Source: Pollutibacter soli (lineage in GTDB: Bacteria > Bacteroidota > Bacteroidia > Chitinophagales > Chitinophagaceae). From it: a stretch of DNA of 64,000 bases. Where the stretch lies: contig JARJHS010000008.1 of assembly GCA_029269725.1 (NCBI GenBank), positions 248,487 through 312,486 on the forward strand, in the 5' to 3' direction. The translations under genes and the position numbers were made by a program. Within the stretch, counting starts at the first letter, position 1, and each line of letters starts with the position of its first letter. The notes beneath the pieces are model-generated. The model was not told where the DNA came from. It was given only the letters and a program-made list of their open reading frames with translations, and did not search any database. This document shows positions 37,269-47,087 of this stretch, in pieces.

Positions 37269-40200
37269 AAAACTTTTTAAAAGATACCATTTACAGAAAT
37301 GCTTATTACCTCATAGGGGCTGCCTGGCTCTTTACATTGTCATTCATTTTCAGCAATTACTGGTCGTACACATCATCTCCGCAGGGAGTAAAAAAGTCGC
37401 TTGAACAATACCTTCACAAACACGAAAAGGATTTTAATGAGTTCCTGGCAGACTCAACCCTGATACGCAGATTGGTGAAGAGCGAAGAAACAGAACCGGA
37501 AGTACTGGCTGTTACTGGAAAACCATATGGAATATTTATTTATTCTCTTGAGGATTATGGACCCATAAATCTGAAATACTGGTCGACACAGTTGACGATC
37601 CCTACTGACGACATGATCACGAGGGCCGAAGGAGAATTCCTGGAGACAATGCCTAACGGCAAATTTGAATTCATTAAAAGAAAGATCAAGGGTCCGGAAA
37701 ATACCAATCTTTTGATTTGTGCAATGATTCCTATTCGCTGGAATTTTTTTATTGAGAATGATTACCTGAAGAATGGATTTGTAGACCATCCGAATATCGA
37801 GAAGAATTACCGTATTGCAGATAATTACAACGGTATTCCTGTCGTGAACAGTTTTGGAAAGACGCTTTTTACACTGGAAAAAAAGCTTACAGAGAAGGGT
37901 GCCAGTAGTGACTGGATCACCATTCTCCTTCGATTGGTGGGAATGTTGCTTTTCTTTTTCTATGTACACATGGTGGCGCAGGGACTTTCGCGACATTTTG
38001 GTGCAGGATATGGCATCGTGTTTCTTGTGCTGATAGTTTTCATCGTCAGGCTGATCAGTTATATACTTCCGTTCCCGATCAACTTCCAGGAGTTTGAATT
38101 GTTTGATCCCAGAATTTATGGATCGAATATTATTCTTAAAACTTTGGGTGATCTGTTGATAAACGCGTTACTGTTTGTATGGCTTGTGCTCTTCGCACGC
38201 GCACAGATCAACAAATATGATTTTACACTCAGCGTTGATCAGAGCAGTATTCGTTTGATCGTTGGTGCTCTTCTTTCATTTTTACTGGTGGGTCTTACCT
38301 TGCTTTGCGGAAATATCATCCGTAGTCTTGTTGCCGACTCGCAGATTTCATATGACGTCACGAACTTCTCAAGTCTCACGCTGTACAGTGTCATCGGATT
38401 TATTGTGTTGTGTTGTATTTCACTTGGATTTTTTATTTCAAGTCTGATCCTGCTCAAGTTTCTTGATGAAGTTATTGGCTCACGTTTTTACCACAAAGCA
38501 CTTTATATCGCAGTAATAGGTCTTTTAATAATGACCGCGCGTATGAATGTGGCAGCTGTCGGATTTGAACTTGGCGTATTGTTGTGGCTGATATTTTATG
38601 TCTTTCTTTTTAATAGTACAGATATCCGCATAGCGAAGCATATCGCCGGTAGCAGCCTTGTTTTCTGGCTGGTACTCTTTTCTGCGTCGATATCGATTAT
38701 TATTATCACACAAAACAGGATCAGAGAAGAAAAGCAAAGGCTGGCTGCTGCCGCAAAGCTGGGTATTCAAAAAGATCCATCAAGTGAGGTGCTGCTCAGC
38801 ATTGCTGTAAACTCGCTCAGCAACGACTTTCTCCTTAATAATCTTCCGAGATTCAGGAACGACTATACCAGTCAGCGACTGAAGGACAGCATCATCAACG
38901 CAAATTTTCAGGGGTACAGTAATAAGTTTGATACACAACTATATTTATTCGATGCTGCGGGACATCCGTTTTCTGCAACGGACCGATTGACTTTTGACAC
39001 GTTGAACACAATTTATTCGATGCAGGGAAAACGTACCTCCATCCCTGATCTGAAATATTATGAAACAGATTTCACCAATATCAGCTATATCTATCAGAAG
39101 TCAGTGGTAGATACATCCAGGCAGGTGATTGCAAGATTATTTATGTTTTCTGATCCAAGAAAAATTTATAAGAATGATGCTTCCCTGTATCCTGAACTGA
39201 TTAAACAAACGGAGGAATTTGCTTTTGAACGTTTCCCCAATTATGCATTTGCTGTTTATGATAGTCTGGAGCTGATATTTAACCAGAATGATTATCCTTT
39301 CCCCAGCAGATTGGATGCGTCGCAGGTGCCGGCAGAGGAGTATGGCTTTGTGAATAAAGACAATTACCAGGAATTGTGGTACAATATCGGAGGGGACAGG
39401 ATAGTGGTGATCACCAGGAAAACAAATCTTGTTCTGGAGGCGATCACATTGTTCTCTTATATCTTTTGCGTTTTTCTGTTCCTTGTCGGTTTGTTTCAAC
39501 TGGCCAATCTCATAGTTCGTTCAGGTTTTCAGATCGGCGTCCAAAGTGATATCTGGAAGATGAGTATACGCAACCAGATTTATAGCACTATTATATTCAT
39601 CAGTATATTTTCATTTTTTGTGATCGGTGGAGCTACCATTATTTTCTTTATTCAGCGATACAACAGAAACAACAAGGAAAGACTCACCCGCACTATCCAG
39701 GTAATGTCCAGCGACCTGAATAACAAGATGAGTGCATTTATCAGCCAGAAAAGTTTAAGAAATCTGTCGGATACCGCTACACTTTCCAAGCTGCAGGAGG
39801 AGATAACCAATATTTCGGAAATTCACAATGCTGATATCAATCTGTACAATACAAATGGAGAACTGGTAGTATCGAGTAACTCATTGGTATATAACAGAGG
39901 CATTCTCAGCCGCCAGATGGATCCCGTGGCTTATTTTGAGATGAAGCGCATGCGCATGATTCAGTTTGTACAGGATGAACGATATGGGCGACTGAATTAC
40001 CTGAGTATCTACGTACCGGTGCGGGATTCTGAAAACCAGATCAAAGGATACCTGAACATTCCGAATTTTACTTCTTCGCGCGATCTTAATCAGGAAATTT
40101 CCAACTTCCTTATTGCGATCATCAACCTGAATGCTTTTATATTCCTGATCGCTGGTGTGATTGCTGTATTTATCACCAACAGGATCACGCAGTCTTTCAG

Positions 40201-41038
40201 CTGGATTGGTGAAAAGATGCGTGAAATCAATCTTGGTAAGCACAACGAGGTGATCACCTGGGGGCGGAATGATGAGATCGGGTATCTCGTGAAAGAGTAT
40301 AATATCATGGTGAAGAAACTTGAAGACAGTGCGGTAGGACTGGCAAAAACGGAAAGAGAAGGTGCCTGGCGTGAAATGGCCAGGCAGGTTGCTCATGAAA
40401 TCAAGAATCCGCTTACACCAATGAAATTGTCGATTCAGTACCTGCAAAAAGCGATTGACAATAATGCACCGAACGTAAAAGAGCTGTCTGCAAATGTTGC
40501 AAAAACACTGATCGAACAAATTGAGCACTTGTCAAAAATTGCCGCGGAGTTTTCTCAGTTCGCGAACATCGGTAATACTAAAAACGAAGAATTCGATCTG
40601 CATGAAACATTATACTCGCTGGTTTCTCTCCTGGGCATGAATGAAAATGTACAGATCAGCTGGAATCCCCTGGGAGAAGTGCTGATGATTGAAGCTGATA
40701 AAACACAGATCAATCGACTGTTCACCAACCTGCTTCAGAATGCAATCGAAGCAATTCCGGACAATACCAATGGATTGATCATTATTGAAGAGGAGGTCAA
40801 AGGTGATCAGATTCTGATAAGTATTAAAGACAATGGTGCAGGCATACCTGAAGAAACACAAGGCAAAATCTTTACGCCCAATTTCACCACAAAAACATCG
40901 GGTACTGGTTTAGGGCTGGCAATGTGCAAGGGAATTGTAGAAAAAGCAAAAGGTGAAATCTGGTTCGAAACGAAAGTAGGGGAGGGCACTATTTTTTATG
41001 TGTTGCTACCTTTGTTTAAAAAGACTGTCACCAACTGA
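37265..41038 (+). CDS. NtrY-like membrane histidine kinase
   Basis: A large sensor kinase of 1257 residues. It has a membrane helix near 15-35, an extracytoplasmic segment to about 210, a run of about seven membrane helices to 485, two further sensor segments (about 490-720 and 815-945) bordered by helices, then HAMP (about 970-1025), HisKA with phosphorylated His1044 in QVAHEIKNPLTPMKLSIQYL, and HATPase with GAGIPEETQGKIF and TGLGLAMCKGIVEKAKG. The architecture resembles NtrY. No response regulator gene is adjacent. The start is TTG at 37265, giving the overlap TTGA with the mazG stop, so its translation depends on mazG. The stimulus is unknown. Confidence 0.9.
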   Translation: MKNFLKDTIYRNAYYLIGAAWLFTLSFIFSNYWSYTSSPQGVKKSLEQYLHKHEKDFNEFLADSTLIRRLVKSEETEPEVLAVTGKPYGIFIYSLEDYGPINLKYWSTQLTIPTDDMITRAEGEFLETMPNGKFEFIKRKIKGPENTNLLICAMIPIRWNFFIENDYLKNGFVDHPNIEKNYRIADNYNGIPVVNSFGKTLFTLEKKLTEKGASSDWITILLRLVGMLLFFFYVHMVAQGLSRHFGAGYGIVFLVLIVFIVRLISYILPFPINFQEFELFDPRIYGSNIILKTLGDLLINALLFVWLVLFARAQINKYDFTLSVDQSSIRLIVGALLSFLLVGLTLLCGNIIRSLVADSQISYDVTNFSSLTLYSVIGFIVLCCISLGFFISSLILLKFLDEVIGSRFYHKALYIAVIGLLIMTARMNVAAVGFELGVLLWLIFYVFLFNSTDIRIAKHIAGSSLVFWLVLFSASISIIIITQNRIREEKQRLAAAAKLGIQKDPSSEVLLSIAVNSLSNDFLLNNLPRFRNDYTSQRLKDSIINANFQGYSNKFDTQLYLFDAAGHPFSATDRLTFDTLNTIYSMQGKRTSIPDLKYYETDFTNISYIYQKSVVDTSRQVIARLFMFSDPRKIYKNDASLYPELIKQTEEFAFERFPNYAFAVYDSLELIFNQNDYPFPSRLDASQVPAEEYGFVNKDNYQELWYNIGGDRIVVITRKTNLVLEAITLFSYIFCVFLFLVGLFQLANLIVRSGFQIGVQSDIWKMSIRNQIYSTIIFISIFSFFVIGGATIIFFIQRYNRNNKERLTRTIQVMSSDLNNKMSAFISQKSLRNLSDTATLSKLQEEITNISEIHNADINLYNTNGELVVSSNSLVYNRGILSRQMDPVAYFEMKRMRMIQFVQDERYGRLNYLSIYVPVRDSENQIKGYLNIPNFTSSRDLNQEISNFLIAIINLNAFIFLIAGVIAVFITNRITQSFSWIGEKMREINLGKHNEVITWGRNDEIGYLVKEYNIMVKKLEDSAVGLAKTEREGAWREMARQVAHEIKNPLTPMKLSIQYLQKAIDNNAPNVKELSANVAKTLIEQIEHLSKIAAEFSQFANIGNTKNEEFDLHETLYSLVSLLGMNENVQISWNPLGEVLMIEADKTQINRLFTNLLQNAIEAIPDNTNGLIIIEEEVKGDQILISIKDNGAGIPEETQGKIFTPNFTTKTSGTGLGLAMCKGIVEKAKGEIWFETKVGEGTIFYVLLPLFKKTVTN

Positions 41039-41147
41039 TGTCGCAGGATCTTTCCGCAGATTTTCGCGGCTCAGATACACGCAGAAACGCAGAAAAAATC
41101 AGCTCCCCTGATGATCTGCAGGAAAAATAAAATTGAGATGCAGTATA
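41039..41147. repeat. Dispersed CGCAGATTTTCGCGG-type sequence
   Basis: The short gap between convergent genes consists largely of CGCAGA/CGCAGG units resembling those at 21037-21080 and in the elements at 18-395. Confidence 0.4.
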
Positions 41148-42824
41148 TCAAATTCCCCTGGCAGCCTTTCTTTTTTCCAGATATTCTTCCAGTTCACTTC
41201 GGGAAAAACTACTCAGGTTTTTGTCAGGAGTCAGCAATGATTTTTGTGCCGCATAAACTCCATACCGGATATCATCATATCCATCTATTGAATGCGCATC
41301 AGGATCAATCGAAATCATCGCACCTTTTTCCAGCGCTTTATTGATCCATGTCCAATCGATATCCAATCTTCGTGGATGCGCGTTGAGTTCGATCACCACT
41401 TTGTTTTCCACACAAGCATCAATGATTGCATCATGATCAACGGGATATCCGTTTCGACTTAACAACAACCGGCCCGTCATATGACCGAGGATCGTTGTGT
41501 TTGGATTTTCAATGGCACGGAGCAAGCGCATCATTGCTTTATCCAGGCTCATTTTCAGATTAGAATGCACGGATGCAATCACCAAATCAAAACTCCTGAG
41601 GACGGGTTCTGAATAATCAAGTGAACCGTCATTCAGTATATCACTTTCAATACTTTTAAAAATACGGAACGGCGCAAGTGTTTTATTCAATTCATCAATC
41701 TGCATATGCTGCTCACGGATTCTTTCTTCTGAAAGTCCCTTTGCATAAAATGCAGTCTTACTATGATCACTGATCACGAGGTATTCAAAACCTTTGCTGA
41801 TACACGCTTTCGCCATTTCTTCCAGCGAGTTGCTTCCGTCGCTCCAGGTGCTGTGCGAGTGAATGATTCCTTTGATATCTTCCGGTTGTATCGGATCAGG
41901 AAGCGTCGTTGAAGTGATGATATTGAAGATGCCAGTATCTTCGCGTCGGTAAGACGGGATAAATTTCAGTCCTGCTGATTCAAATATTTTTTCTTCATTG
42001 CTGAAATCAATTTTACTTCCTGCTGTCCTGAGTTGCCATTCATCGAAGAAAACAACGGACGAACTTTGCTGAAATAACTGCTGATGAAATGCTTCAGGTG
42101 TTGTATGTGTGAAGTACAGATTGATATTGTCGGAGGATTTGTGATGTGAACTTGTCGGGGTTGATTCAATTTCGCTGAATCCATTCTGTACCAGCTTTTC
42201 CTTTAATGCTGATGGTGTTACAGTAGTTATCCATTCTGCACGTCCGATCACCGGCAGCTGTCTCCTCAACGCGCCGGATATTTCCACAAGTTCCCCAGGA
42301 AAATTTTCTTTCAGAAAGGATGTAAAATGATTGGCGATGGAAATGATTTCTGCATATAAAAAATGTCCCTGGCTTCTCATGTAGAAATCTATTGCATCGG
42401 CTACATTGTTCTGCGTTTTTTCGCCAAAACCTTTGTAGAGCATCAATCTGTTTTCCTGGCAAGCATAAAGCAATTCACCCAGGCTTTCTATTTCCATTTC
42501 TTTCCAGATTAAAGAAATCTTCTTAGGTCCAAGACCTTTGATGTTCAGCATTTCCATTATCCCGGCAGGTGTTTTGGAAATGAGTTCATCGAGTACTTTT
42601 ATTTTACCTGTATCCAGGATTTCAATAATTTTTTTTCCGGTTGAATCGCCGATTCCTTTCAGTCCGGCAATTTTCTCTCGCGGAATCGCATTGAGTTGTG
42701 TAGGTAGTTGTTCAATATTGTATGCAGCAATGGAATAAGATTTTGATTTGAAGGAATTTTCTCCGTGTATGTCCATCACTTTCGATAACAGGCTGAATTG
42801 ATCGGCTATGGCGTAGTTGTCCAT
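41148..42824 (-). CDS. PolX-family protein with intact PHP and degenerate polymerase site
   Basis: A 558-residue protein with the PolX layout: helix-hairpin-helix segments (GLKGIGDSTGKK at 54-65, IKGLGPKK at 95-102, GFGEKT), a polymerase-beta-like middle, and a C-terminal PHP domain. The polymerase motif, normally GS-x-RR...G-D-x-D, reads SGALRRQLPVIGRAEW, so Arg195 and Glu197 replace the two metal-binding Asp residues; DNA synthesis is therefore unlikely. The PHP site looks complete: His322 and His324 in IHSHSTWSDG, Asp353-His354 in ISDHS, then SVHSN, NAHPRRLD and SIDPDAH. The 3'-5' exonuclease or AP-site role of the PHP domain may remain, in base-excision repair. Confidence 0.85.
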   Translation of the reverse strand: MDNYAIADQFSLLSKVMDIHGENSFKSKSYSIAAYNIEQLPTQLNAIPREKIAGLKGIGDSTGKKIIEILDTGKIKVLDELISKTPAGIMEMLNIKGLGPKKISLIWKEMEIESLGELLYACQENRLMLYKGFGEKTQNNVADAIDFYMRSQGHFLYAEIISIANHFTSFLKENFPGELVEISGALRRQLPVIGRAEWITTVTPSALKEKLVQNGFSEIESTPTSSHHKSSDNINLYFTHTTPEAFHQQLFQQSSSVVFFDEWQLRTAGSKIDFSNEEKIFESAGLKFIPSYRREDTGIFNIITSTTLPDPIQPEDIKGIIHSHSTWSDGSNSLEEMAKACISKGFEYLVISDHSKTAFYAKGLSEERIREQHMQIDELNKTLAPFRIFKSIESDILNDGSLDYSEPVLRSFDLVIASVHSNLKMSLDKAMMRLLRAIENPNTTILGHMTGRLLLSRNGYPVDHDAIIDACVENKVVIELNAHPRRLDIDWTWINKALEKGAMISIDPDAHSIDGYDDIRYGVYAAQKSLLTPDKNLSSFSRSELEEYLEKRKAARGI

Positions 42825-43321
42825 ATGGGGAAGGTTGCATTTTTGCGGTAAGTTACTAAGAAGTGGGGAGGCAGGTAAGGAAGCAGGAGACTGAATGGTT
42901 AGATTTTAGTAGCAAGGTTCAGGCGCAATGTTCGGCTCTTACTGTTCTTTGTTTCTGTTTTTCTGTTTCTTATTCAGACAGGAGATGTATTGATTTAATT
43001 GCAGTAACAAACCTGGGAAAACTGCTTCCTGTTATCAGTTGTCAGGAAGGTGCAGTCACTTCGATGAGCAGAGTTCACTTTGATGTCCAGTGGTTTTCTG
43101 ATTTCAATTTCTGATTAAGTCTTCCTGTATTCTTAATTCTGCATTTCTTTCTCGTTTGGAAACCAGGAAAAACCAAAGCCTGTCCCTTAAATCTCTCTAC
43201 TATATCTCCTGCCTCCCGACTCCTGCCATGCATTTCATCTCAGCCTATGGCCATAAAAAAAGTCCCGCATCGCTGCGGGACTGTATTCAGTGTAAGTTGT
43301 ACGCCTGCGGCGCAGACGTTA
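42825..43321. other. Intergenic region
   Basis: No credible gene is present. It contains purine-rich and pyrimidine-rich tracts (42865-42890, 43190-43230) similar to the low-complexity tracts elsewhere, then the terminator at 43261. Confidence 0.4.
43261..43282 (-). terminator. Terminator of the rplU-rpmA-histone-like unit
   Basis: AGTCCCGCA and TGCGGGACT form a nine-base perfect stem with a four-base loop. On the minus strand it is followed by TTTTTTT. Confidence 0.9.
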
Positions 43322-43468
43322 CTACTTTTTAGCTGCTTTCTTAGCTGCCTTTTTAGGAGCTTTTTTTGCTGCTTTCTTTGCTGCTTTTTTAGGAGCCGCT
43401 TTTTTTGCTGCTTTTTTAGGAGCTGCTTTCTTTGCTGCTTTTTTAGCAGCTTTTTTTGCAGTTGCCAT
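43322..43468 (-). CDS. Histone H1-like Lys/Ala/Pro-rich protein
   Basis: A 48-residue protein, MATAKKAAKKAAKKAAPKKA and onward, made almost wholly of Lys, Ala and Pro in AAKK and APKK units. This is the C-terminal type of histone H1-like (Hc1/HU-tail-like) proteins, which bind DNA non-specifically in the nucleoid. It starts at ATG 43468; a longer frame adds a hydrophobic stretch that does not fit. It lies 99 bp after rpmA and before a strong terminator, so it may be read through from the ribosomal operon. The underlying DNA is a tandem repeat and could vary in copy number. Confidence 0.75.
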   Translation of the reverse strand: MATAKKAAKKAAKKAAPKKAAKKAAPKKAAKKAAKKAPKKAAKKAAKK

Positions 43469-43567
43469 GTGTTTCGAATTTAATGGTTTAGTAAATAAAT
43501 AACCATATAAAAATAGAAACACTTTTGTTTTCTACAAAAAAATTTTTTTTTAGTAGAGAATTTTTAA

Positions 43568-43834
43568 TTATCCGGCCGCTTCAACAGAAGAAACTGAAAC
43601 AACAGTTTTGTTGCTTTTTGTCTTTCTGAATTCAACAACACCATCTGCAAGTGCAAACAATGTAAAGTCTTTACCAACGCCAACATTTTTACCGGGATGA
43701 TAAACCGTTCCGCGTTGGCGAACGAGTATGTTTCCTGTGATTGCAGACTGACCGCCATAAATTTTTACACCGAGTCTTTTGCTCTGTGAATCGCGACCGT
43801 TCTTTACACTGCCTTCACCTTTCTTATGTGCCAT
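43568..43834 (-). CDS. rpmA: 50S ribosomal protein L27
   Basis: An 88-residue L27 of normal length. The N-terminus [29 protein letters not shown] is the conserved P-site-contacting tail, with no extra cleaved leader of the Firmicutes kind. [29 protein letters not shown] completes the signature. It follows rplU by 34 bp in the usual L21-L27 order. Confidence 0.98.
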   Translation of the reverse strand: MAHKKGEGSVKNGRDSQSKRLGVKIYGGQSAITGNILVRQRGTVYHPGKNVGVGKDFTLFALADGVVEFRKTKSNKTVVSVSSVEAAG

Positions 43835-43868
43835 GACGAATGAAGTTTAAATATTGTTGGAAATAAGC

Positions 43869-44171
43869 TTAAGCTATTTTTCCGATTTTGATTTGAGTAT
43901 ACAATGTGCGGTGACCTGTTTTTTTACGGAAACCTTTTCTTCTTTTCATTTTAAACGCGATCACTTTATCACCTTTAACTTCGCCGATGATTTCTGCATT
44001 TACTTTTACAGTCACATCATTGCCAAGCGCGAGTTTACCGTCGCTGTCAGAAAGAAGAACATCACTGAATTCCAATTTATCGCCGGATTTACCATCGAGA
44101 TGTGGTACATAGAGCTCCTGGCCTTCACTGACGCGGAACTGCTGACCGGCTATTTTTACAACTGCAAACAT
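43869..44171 (-). CDS. rplU: 50S ribosomal protein L21
   Basis: A 100-residue L21: MFAVVKIAGQQFRVSEGQELYVP at the N-terminus and FKMKRRKGFRKKTGHRTLYTQIKI at the C-terminus, the conserved rRNA-binding end. It binds 23S rRNA in the large subunit. It leads the unit with rpmA and has a good Bacteroidota promoter just upstream. Confidence 0.98.
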   Translation of the reverse strand: MFAVVKIAGQQFRVSEGQELYVPHLDGKSGDKLEFSDVLLSDSDGKLALGNDVTVKVNAEIIGEVKGDKVIAFKMKRRKGFRKKTGHRTLYTQIKIGKIA

Positions 44172-44193
44172 AATATGCCAAAATTTAGGAGTG

Positions 44194-44224
44194 CAAAGGT
44201 AAGGGGAAAAAGGTGTAAACCAAA
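44194..44224 (-). promoter_or_regulatory. Promoter of rplU-rpmA
   Basis: On the minus strand TTTG (44221-44224) is followed after 19 bp by TACCTTTG (44194-44201). This matches the Bacteroidota sigma-ABfr consensus TTTG-N19-TAnnTTTG, 23 bp before the start codon. Confidence 0.75.
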
Positions 44225-44278
44225 GATTCCGGCCAAAAAAAGTTAGTTAAACGATGCCCCCGTTTGAGCAGGCAAAAT

Positions 44279-44286
44279 TATCTTTG
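44279..44286 (+). promoter_or_regulatory. -7 promoter box of GH3 gene
   Basis: TATCTTTG matches TAnnTTTG, 26 bp before the GH3 ATG. The -33 element is not clear. Confidence 0.4.
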
Positions 44287-44311
44287 CAACCTATAACAAT
44301 TGCCATATTCC

Positions 44312-45811
44312 ATGAAATTGAAATCATTCCTTGCCCGGCCTTTTGCAAGCTATATATATAAACAGGTGCGCAGAGGAATGTCCACAGCCGTGGAAGACCA
44401 GAAAAAGATATTTAAAGATCTGATCAAAACGGGCAACCAGGTGGAATTTGGCGCGGACCATCATTTTAAAGATATCGATGGTTATGAGAGCTTTAAAGAG
44501 GCCGTGCCCATCCGTGATTACGAGAAGATCAAACCTTATATAGATAAGATCAAGGAAGGTAAACACAATGTTCTCTGGAAAGGTCAGCCTATTTACCTCG
44601 CTAAAACTTCCGGTACCACCAGCGGGGTCAAGTATATTCCTATTACAAAGCAATCCATTCCCAATCATATCAATTCAGCCCGCAATGCGCTGCTTTGTTA
44701 TATCGCAGAGTCTGGTAATCACCAGTTTACGGATGGAAAAATGATTTTCCTGTCGGGTTCCCCGGAGCTGGAAAGAGTTGGAGGGATCCCAACCGGCAGG
44801 TTAAGCGGTATCGTGAATCACCATATTCCTAATTACCTGAGAACTAACCAGCTGCCCACGTATGAGACGAATTGCATTGAAGACTGGGAAACCAAGCTGG
44901 ACAAAATCGTCGAGGAAACTTACGGCAAGAATATGTCGCTGATCAGCGGCATCCCACCGTGGATGCAGATGTATTTCGACCGGCTTCGGGAGAAATCGGG
45001 CAAGCCAGTGGGAGAACTGTTCCCGAATTTCAGTGTACTCGTTCATGGGGGAGTTAATTTTGAACCTTACAGAGAAAAGCTGATGGACACTATCGGCCGC
45101 AGGGTGGATAGTATCGAAACATTTCCTGCATCAGAAGGATTTTTTGCCTTCCAGGATTCACAAAAAGCAGAAGGATTACTGCTTAATTCAGATTCCGGCA
45201 TATTTTATGAGTTTATTCCAGCCCAGGAAATCTTTAATGACAGACCGACTCGTATATCGCTGAAAGATGTTAAGGTGGGCGAGAACTATGCGATGATCGT
45301 AAACAGTAATGCAGGACTCTGGGGCTACAATCTGGGTGATACTGTCAAATTTGTTTCCACGGATCCGTACAGGTTGATCGTAACAGGCAGAATAAAACAT
45401 TTTATTTCTGCTTTTGGTGAACACGTAATAGGAGAGGAAGTGGAATACAGCCTTATGAAGGCGGCGTCAGAACTGGGGCTGAAGATCGTGGAATTTACAG
45501 TGGCGCCGATGGTGCAAAAAGGAGAGGGGCGATCCTATCACGAGTGGTTTGTGGAATTTGAAGATCAACCTGAAGATTTAAAAGAATTTGCGCGGGTTGT
45601 TGACAATAATCTGCGTAAGAAAAACATTTATTACGATGATCTTATCCGTGGAAATATTTTAGATCCTCTGGTGATCAGGCCGTTAAAGCGTAATGCATTT
45701 ATCGGTTATATGAAATCGATAGGTAAACTTGGTGGTCAGAACAAAGTCCCCAGATTGAGTAATGACCGAAAGCTTGCTGAAGCCCTGACCCCCTATTCCT
45801 TTGTGGAATAA
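44312..45811 (+). CDS. GH3 family acyl-acid-amido synthetase-like protein
   Basis: A 499-residue protein of the GH3 (auxin-responsive promoter) family, an ANL-superfamily adenylating enzyme widespread in Bacteroidota. Nucleotide-binding motifs are seen at YLAKTSGTTSGVKYIPIT (P-loop-like), in ETFPASEGFFAFQD, and LGDTVKFVSTDPYRLIVTGRIKHFISAFGEHV. Plant GH3 enzymes join amino acids to plant hormones; the bacterial substrate is unknown. The start is ATG 44312 (MKLKSFLARPF); an upstream in-frame TTG adds four residues. It is followed by dxr after 18 bp. Confidence 0.9.
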   Translation: MKLKSFLARPFASYIYKQVRRGMSTAVEDQKKIFKDLIKTGNQVEFGADHHFKDIDGYESFKEAVPIRDYEKIKPYIDKIKEGKHNVLWKGQPIYLAKTSGTTSGVKYIPITKQSIPNHINSARNALLCYIAESGNHQFTDGKMIFLSGSPELERVGGIPTGRLSGIVNHHIPNYLRTNQLPTYETNCIEDWETKLDKIVEETYGKNMSLISGIPPWMQMYFDRLREKSGKPVGELFPNFSVLVHGGVNFEPYREKLMDTIGRRVDSIETFPASEGFFAFQDSQKAEGLLLNSDSGIFYEFIPAQEIFNDRPTRISLKDVKVGENYAMIVNSNAGLWGYNLGDTVKFVSTDPYRLIVTGRIKHFISAFGEHVIGEEVEYSLMKAASELGLKIVEFTVAPMVQKGEGRSYHEWFVEFEDQPEDLKEFARVVDNNLRKKNIYYDDLIRGNILDPLVIRPLKRNAFIGYMKSIGKLGGQNKVPRLSNDRKLAEALTPYSFVE

Positions 45812-45829
45812 AGAACCTATTTTTAAAAC

Positions 45830-47038
45830 ATGAACTCTGCAACACAACAAAAGCCTGCAGCAGCACCAACTTCTGCAGACGGAAACCGCAAGCGTATTGG
45901 TCTTTTTGGCTCTACTGGTTCAATAGGAACACAGGCGCTTGAAGTTATTGCCGCTAACCCGGATAAGTTTGCAGTGACCGTACTGACAGCCAATTCCAAT
46001 TTTGAATTACTGATCGAGCAGGCGAAAAAATTCAGGCCCCAAACCGTCGTGATAGGTGATGAATCCAAATTCCAGACAGTAAAACAAGCGCTCGCAGGGA
46101 CAGGCGCAGAAGTGATGGCGGGAGATCAGTCCCTGGTCGATGCAGCATCACTGGAACATTATGACATGATGCTTGCGGCAATTGTCGGGTTTGCGGGATT
46201 GCGGCCAACCTTGCGTGCAATTGAAAACGGCAAATCAATTGCCCTTGCAAATAAAGAAACATTGGTTGTTGCGGGTGATATTGTAATGCAGCAGGCAGTG
46301 GAGAAACGCGTGCCGGTTATCCCCGTGGATTCTGAACATTCAGCAATATTTCAATGCCTTATCGGGGAAACCCGCAATCGGATTGAAAAGGTAGTACTCA
46401 CTGCATCCGGTGGACCATTCCTCGGAAAAAAGCCGAACTATCTCGTCAACGTAAAACGCGAACACGCTCTTCAGCATCCCAATTGGAACATGGGTGCAAA
46501 GATCAGTGTAGACTCTGCAACATTAATGAATAAAGGACTCGAGATGATTGAAGCTAAATGGCTTTTCAATCTTCGCCCGGAACAGATCCAGGTAGTGATC
46601 CATCCGCAGAGCATCGTCCATTCATTTGTTCAGTTTGAAGACAGCAGTATAAAAGCGCAGATGGGGCTGCCTGATATGAAGCTCCCTATCCAGTATGCTA
46701 TGGCTTTCCCCCAAAGAATAGCCAATGCTTTTCCACGCTTTGATTTTTCGAAATCAGCACAGCTTACTTTCGAACCACCTGATATTAAGACATTCAGAAA
46801 TTTAGGTCTGGCAATGGAAGCATTATACAAAGGCGGAAATCTGCCTTGTGTGCTGAATGCAGCAAATGAAATTGCCGTTTATGGATTTTTGCGCAATCGC
46901 ATCGGATTTTTGGATATGACCGAAGTGATTGAGCAAACCATGAAGAAGATACATTTTATACCGAAGCCCACTCTTGAACAATATTTTGAAAGCGATGGAG
47001 AGGCCCGTAGCTTCGCGGCTTCACTTATGAATCTCTAG
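45830..47038 (+). CDS. dxr: 1-deoxy-D-xylulose-5-phosphate reductoisomerase
   Basis: A 402-residue DXR (IspC), the second step of the MEP isoprenoid pathway, converting DXP to MEP with NADPH. Motifs are GLFGSTGSIGTQALEVI (NADPH site), LANKETLVVAG, PVDSEHSAIFQCL (metal and substrate), ASGGPFLG and HPNWNMGAKISVDSATLMNKGLE. About 20 Ala/Pro/Thr-rich residues precede the Rossmann domain. It follows the GH3 gene closely and precedes rseP, an arrangement common in this phylum. Confidence 0.97.
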   Translation: MNSATQQKPAAAPTSADGNRKRIGLFGSTGSIGTQALEVIAANPDKFAVTVLTANSNFELLIEQAKKFRPQTVVIGDESKFQTVKQALAGTGAEVMAGDQSLVDAASLEHYDMMLAAIVGFAGLRPTLRAIENGKSIALANKETLVVAGDIVMQQAVEKRVPVIPVDSEHSAIFQCLIGETRNRIEKVVLTASGGPFLGKKPNYLVNVKREHALQHPNWNMGAKISVDSATLMNKGLEMIEAKWLFNLRPEQIQVVIHPQSIVHSFVQFEDSSIKAQMGLPDMKLPIQYAMAFPQRIANAFPRFDFSKSAQLTFEPPDIKTFRNLGLAMEALYKGGNLPCVLNAANEIAVYGFLRNRIGFLDMTEVIEQTMKKIHFIPKPTLEQYFESDGEARSFAASLMNL

Positions 47039-47087
47039 TCCCGTAATAATTAACCTTTCATTTCTCAAAAATTTCGGAACGTAGCGC

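Noticed and set aside
42863-43114. 83-codon plus-strand open frame beside PolX
   Set aside because: It runs through low-complexity purine-rich DNA and has no domain, signal or usable context.
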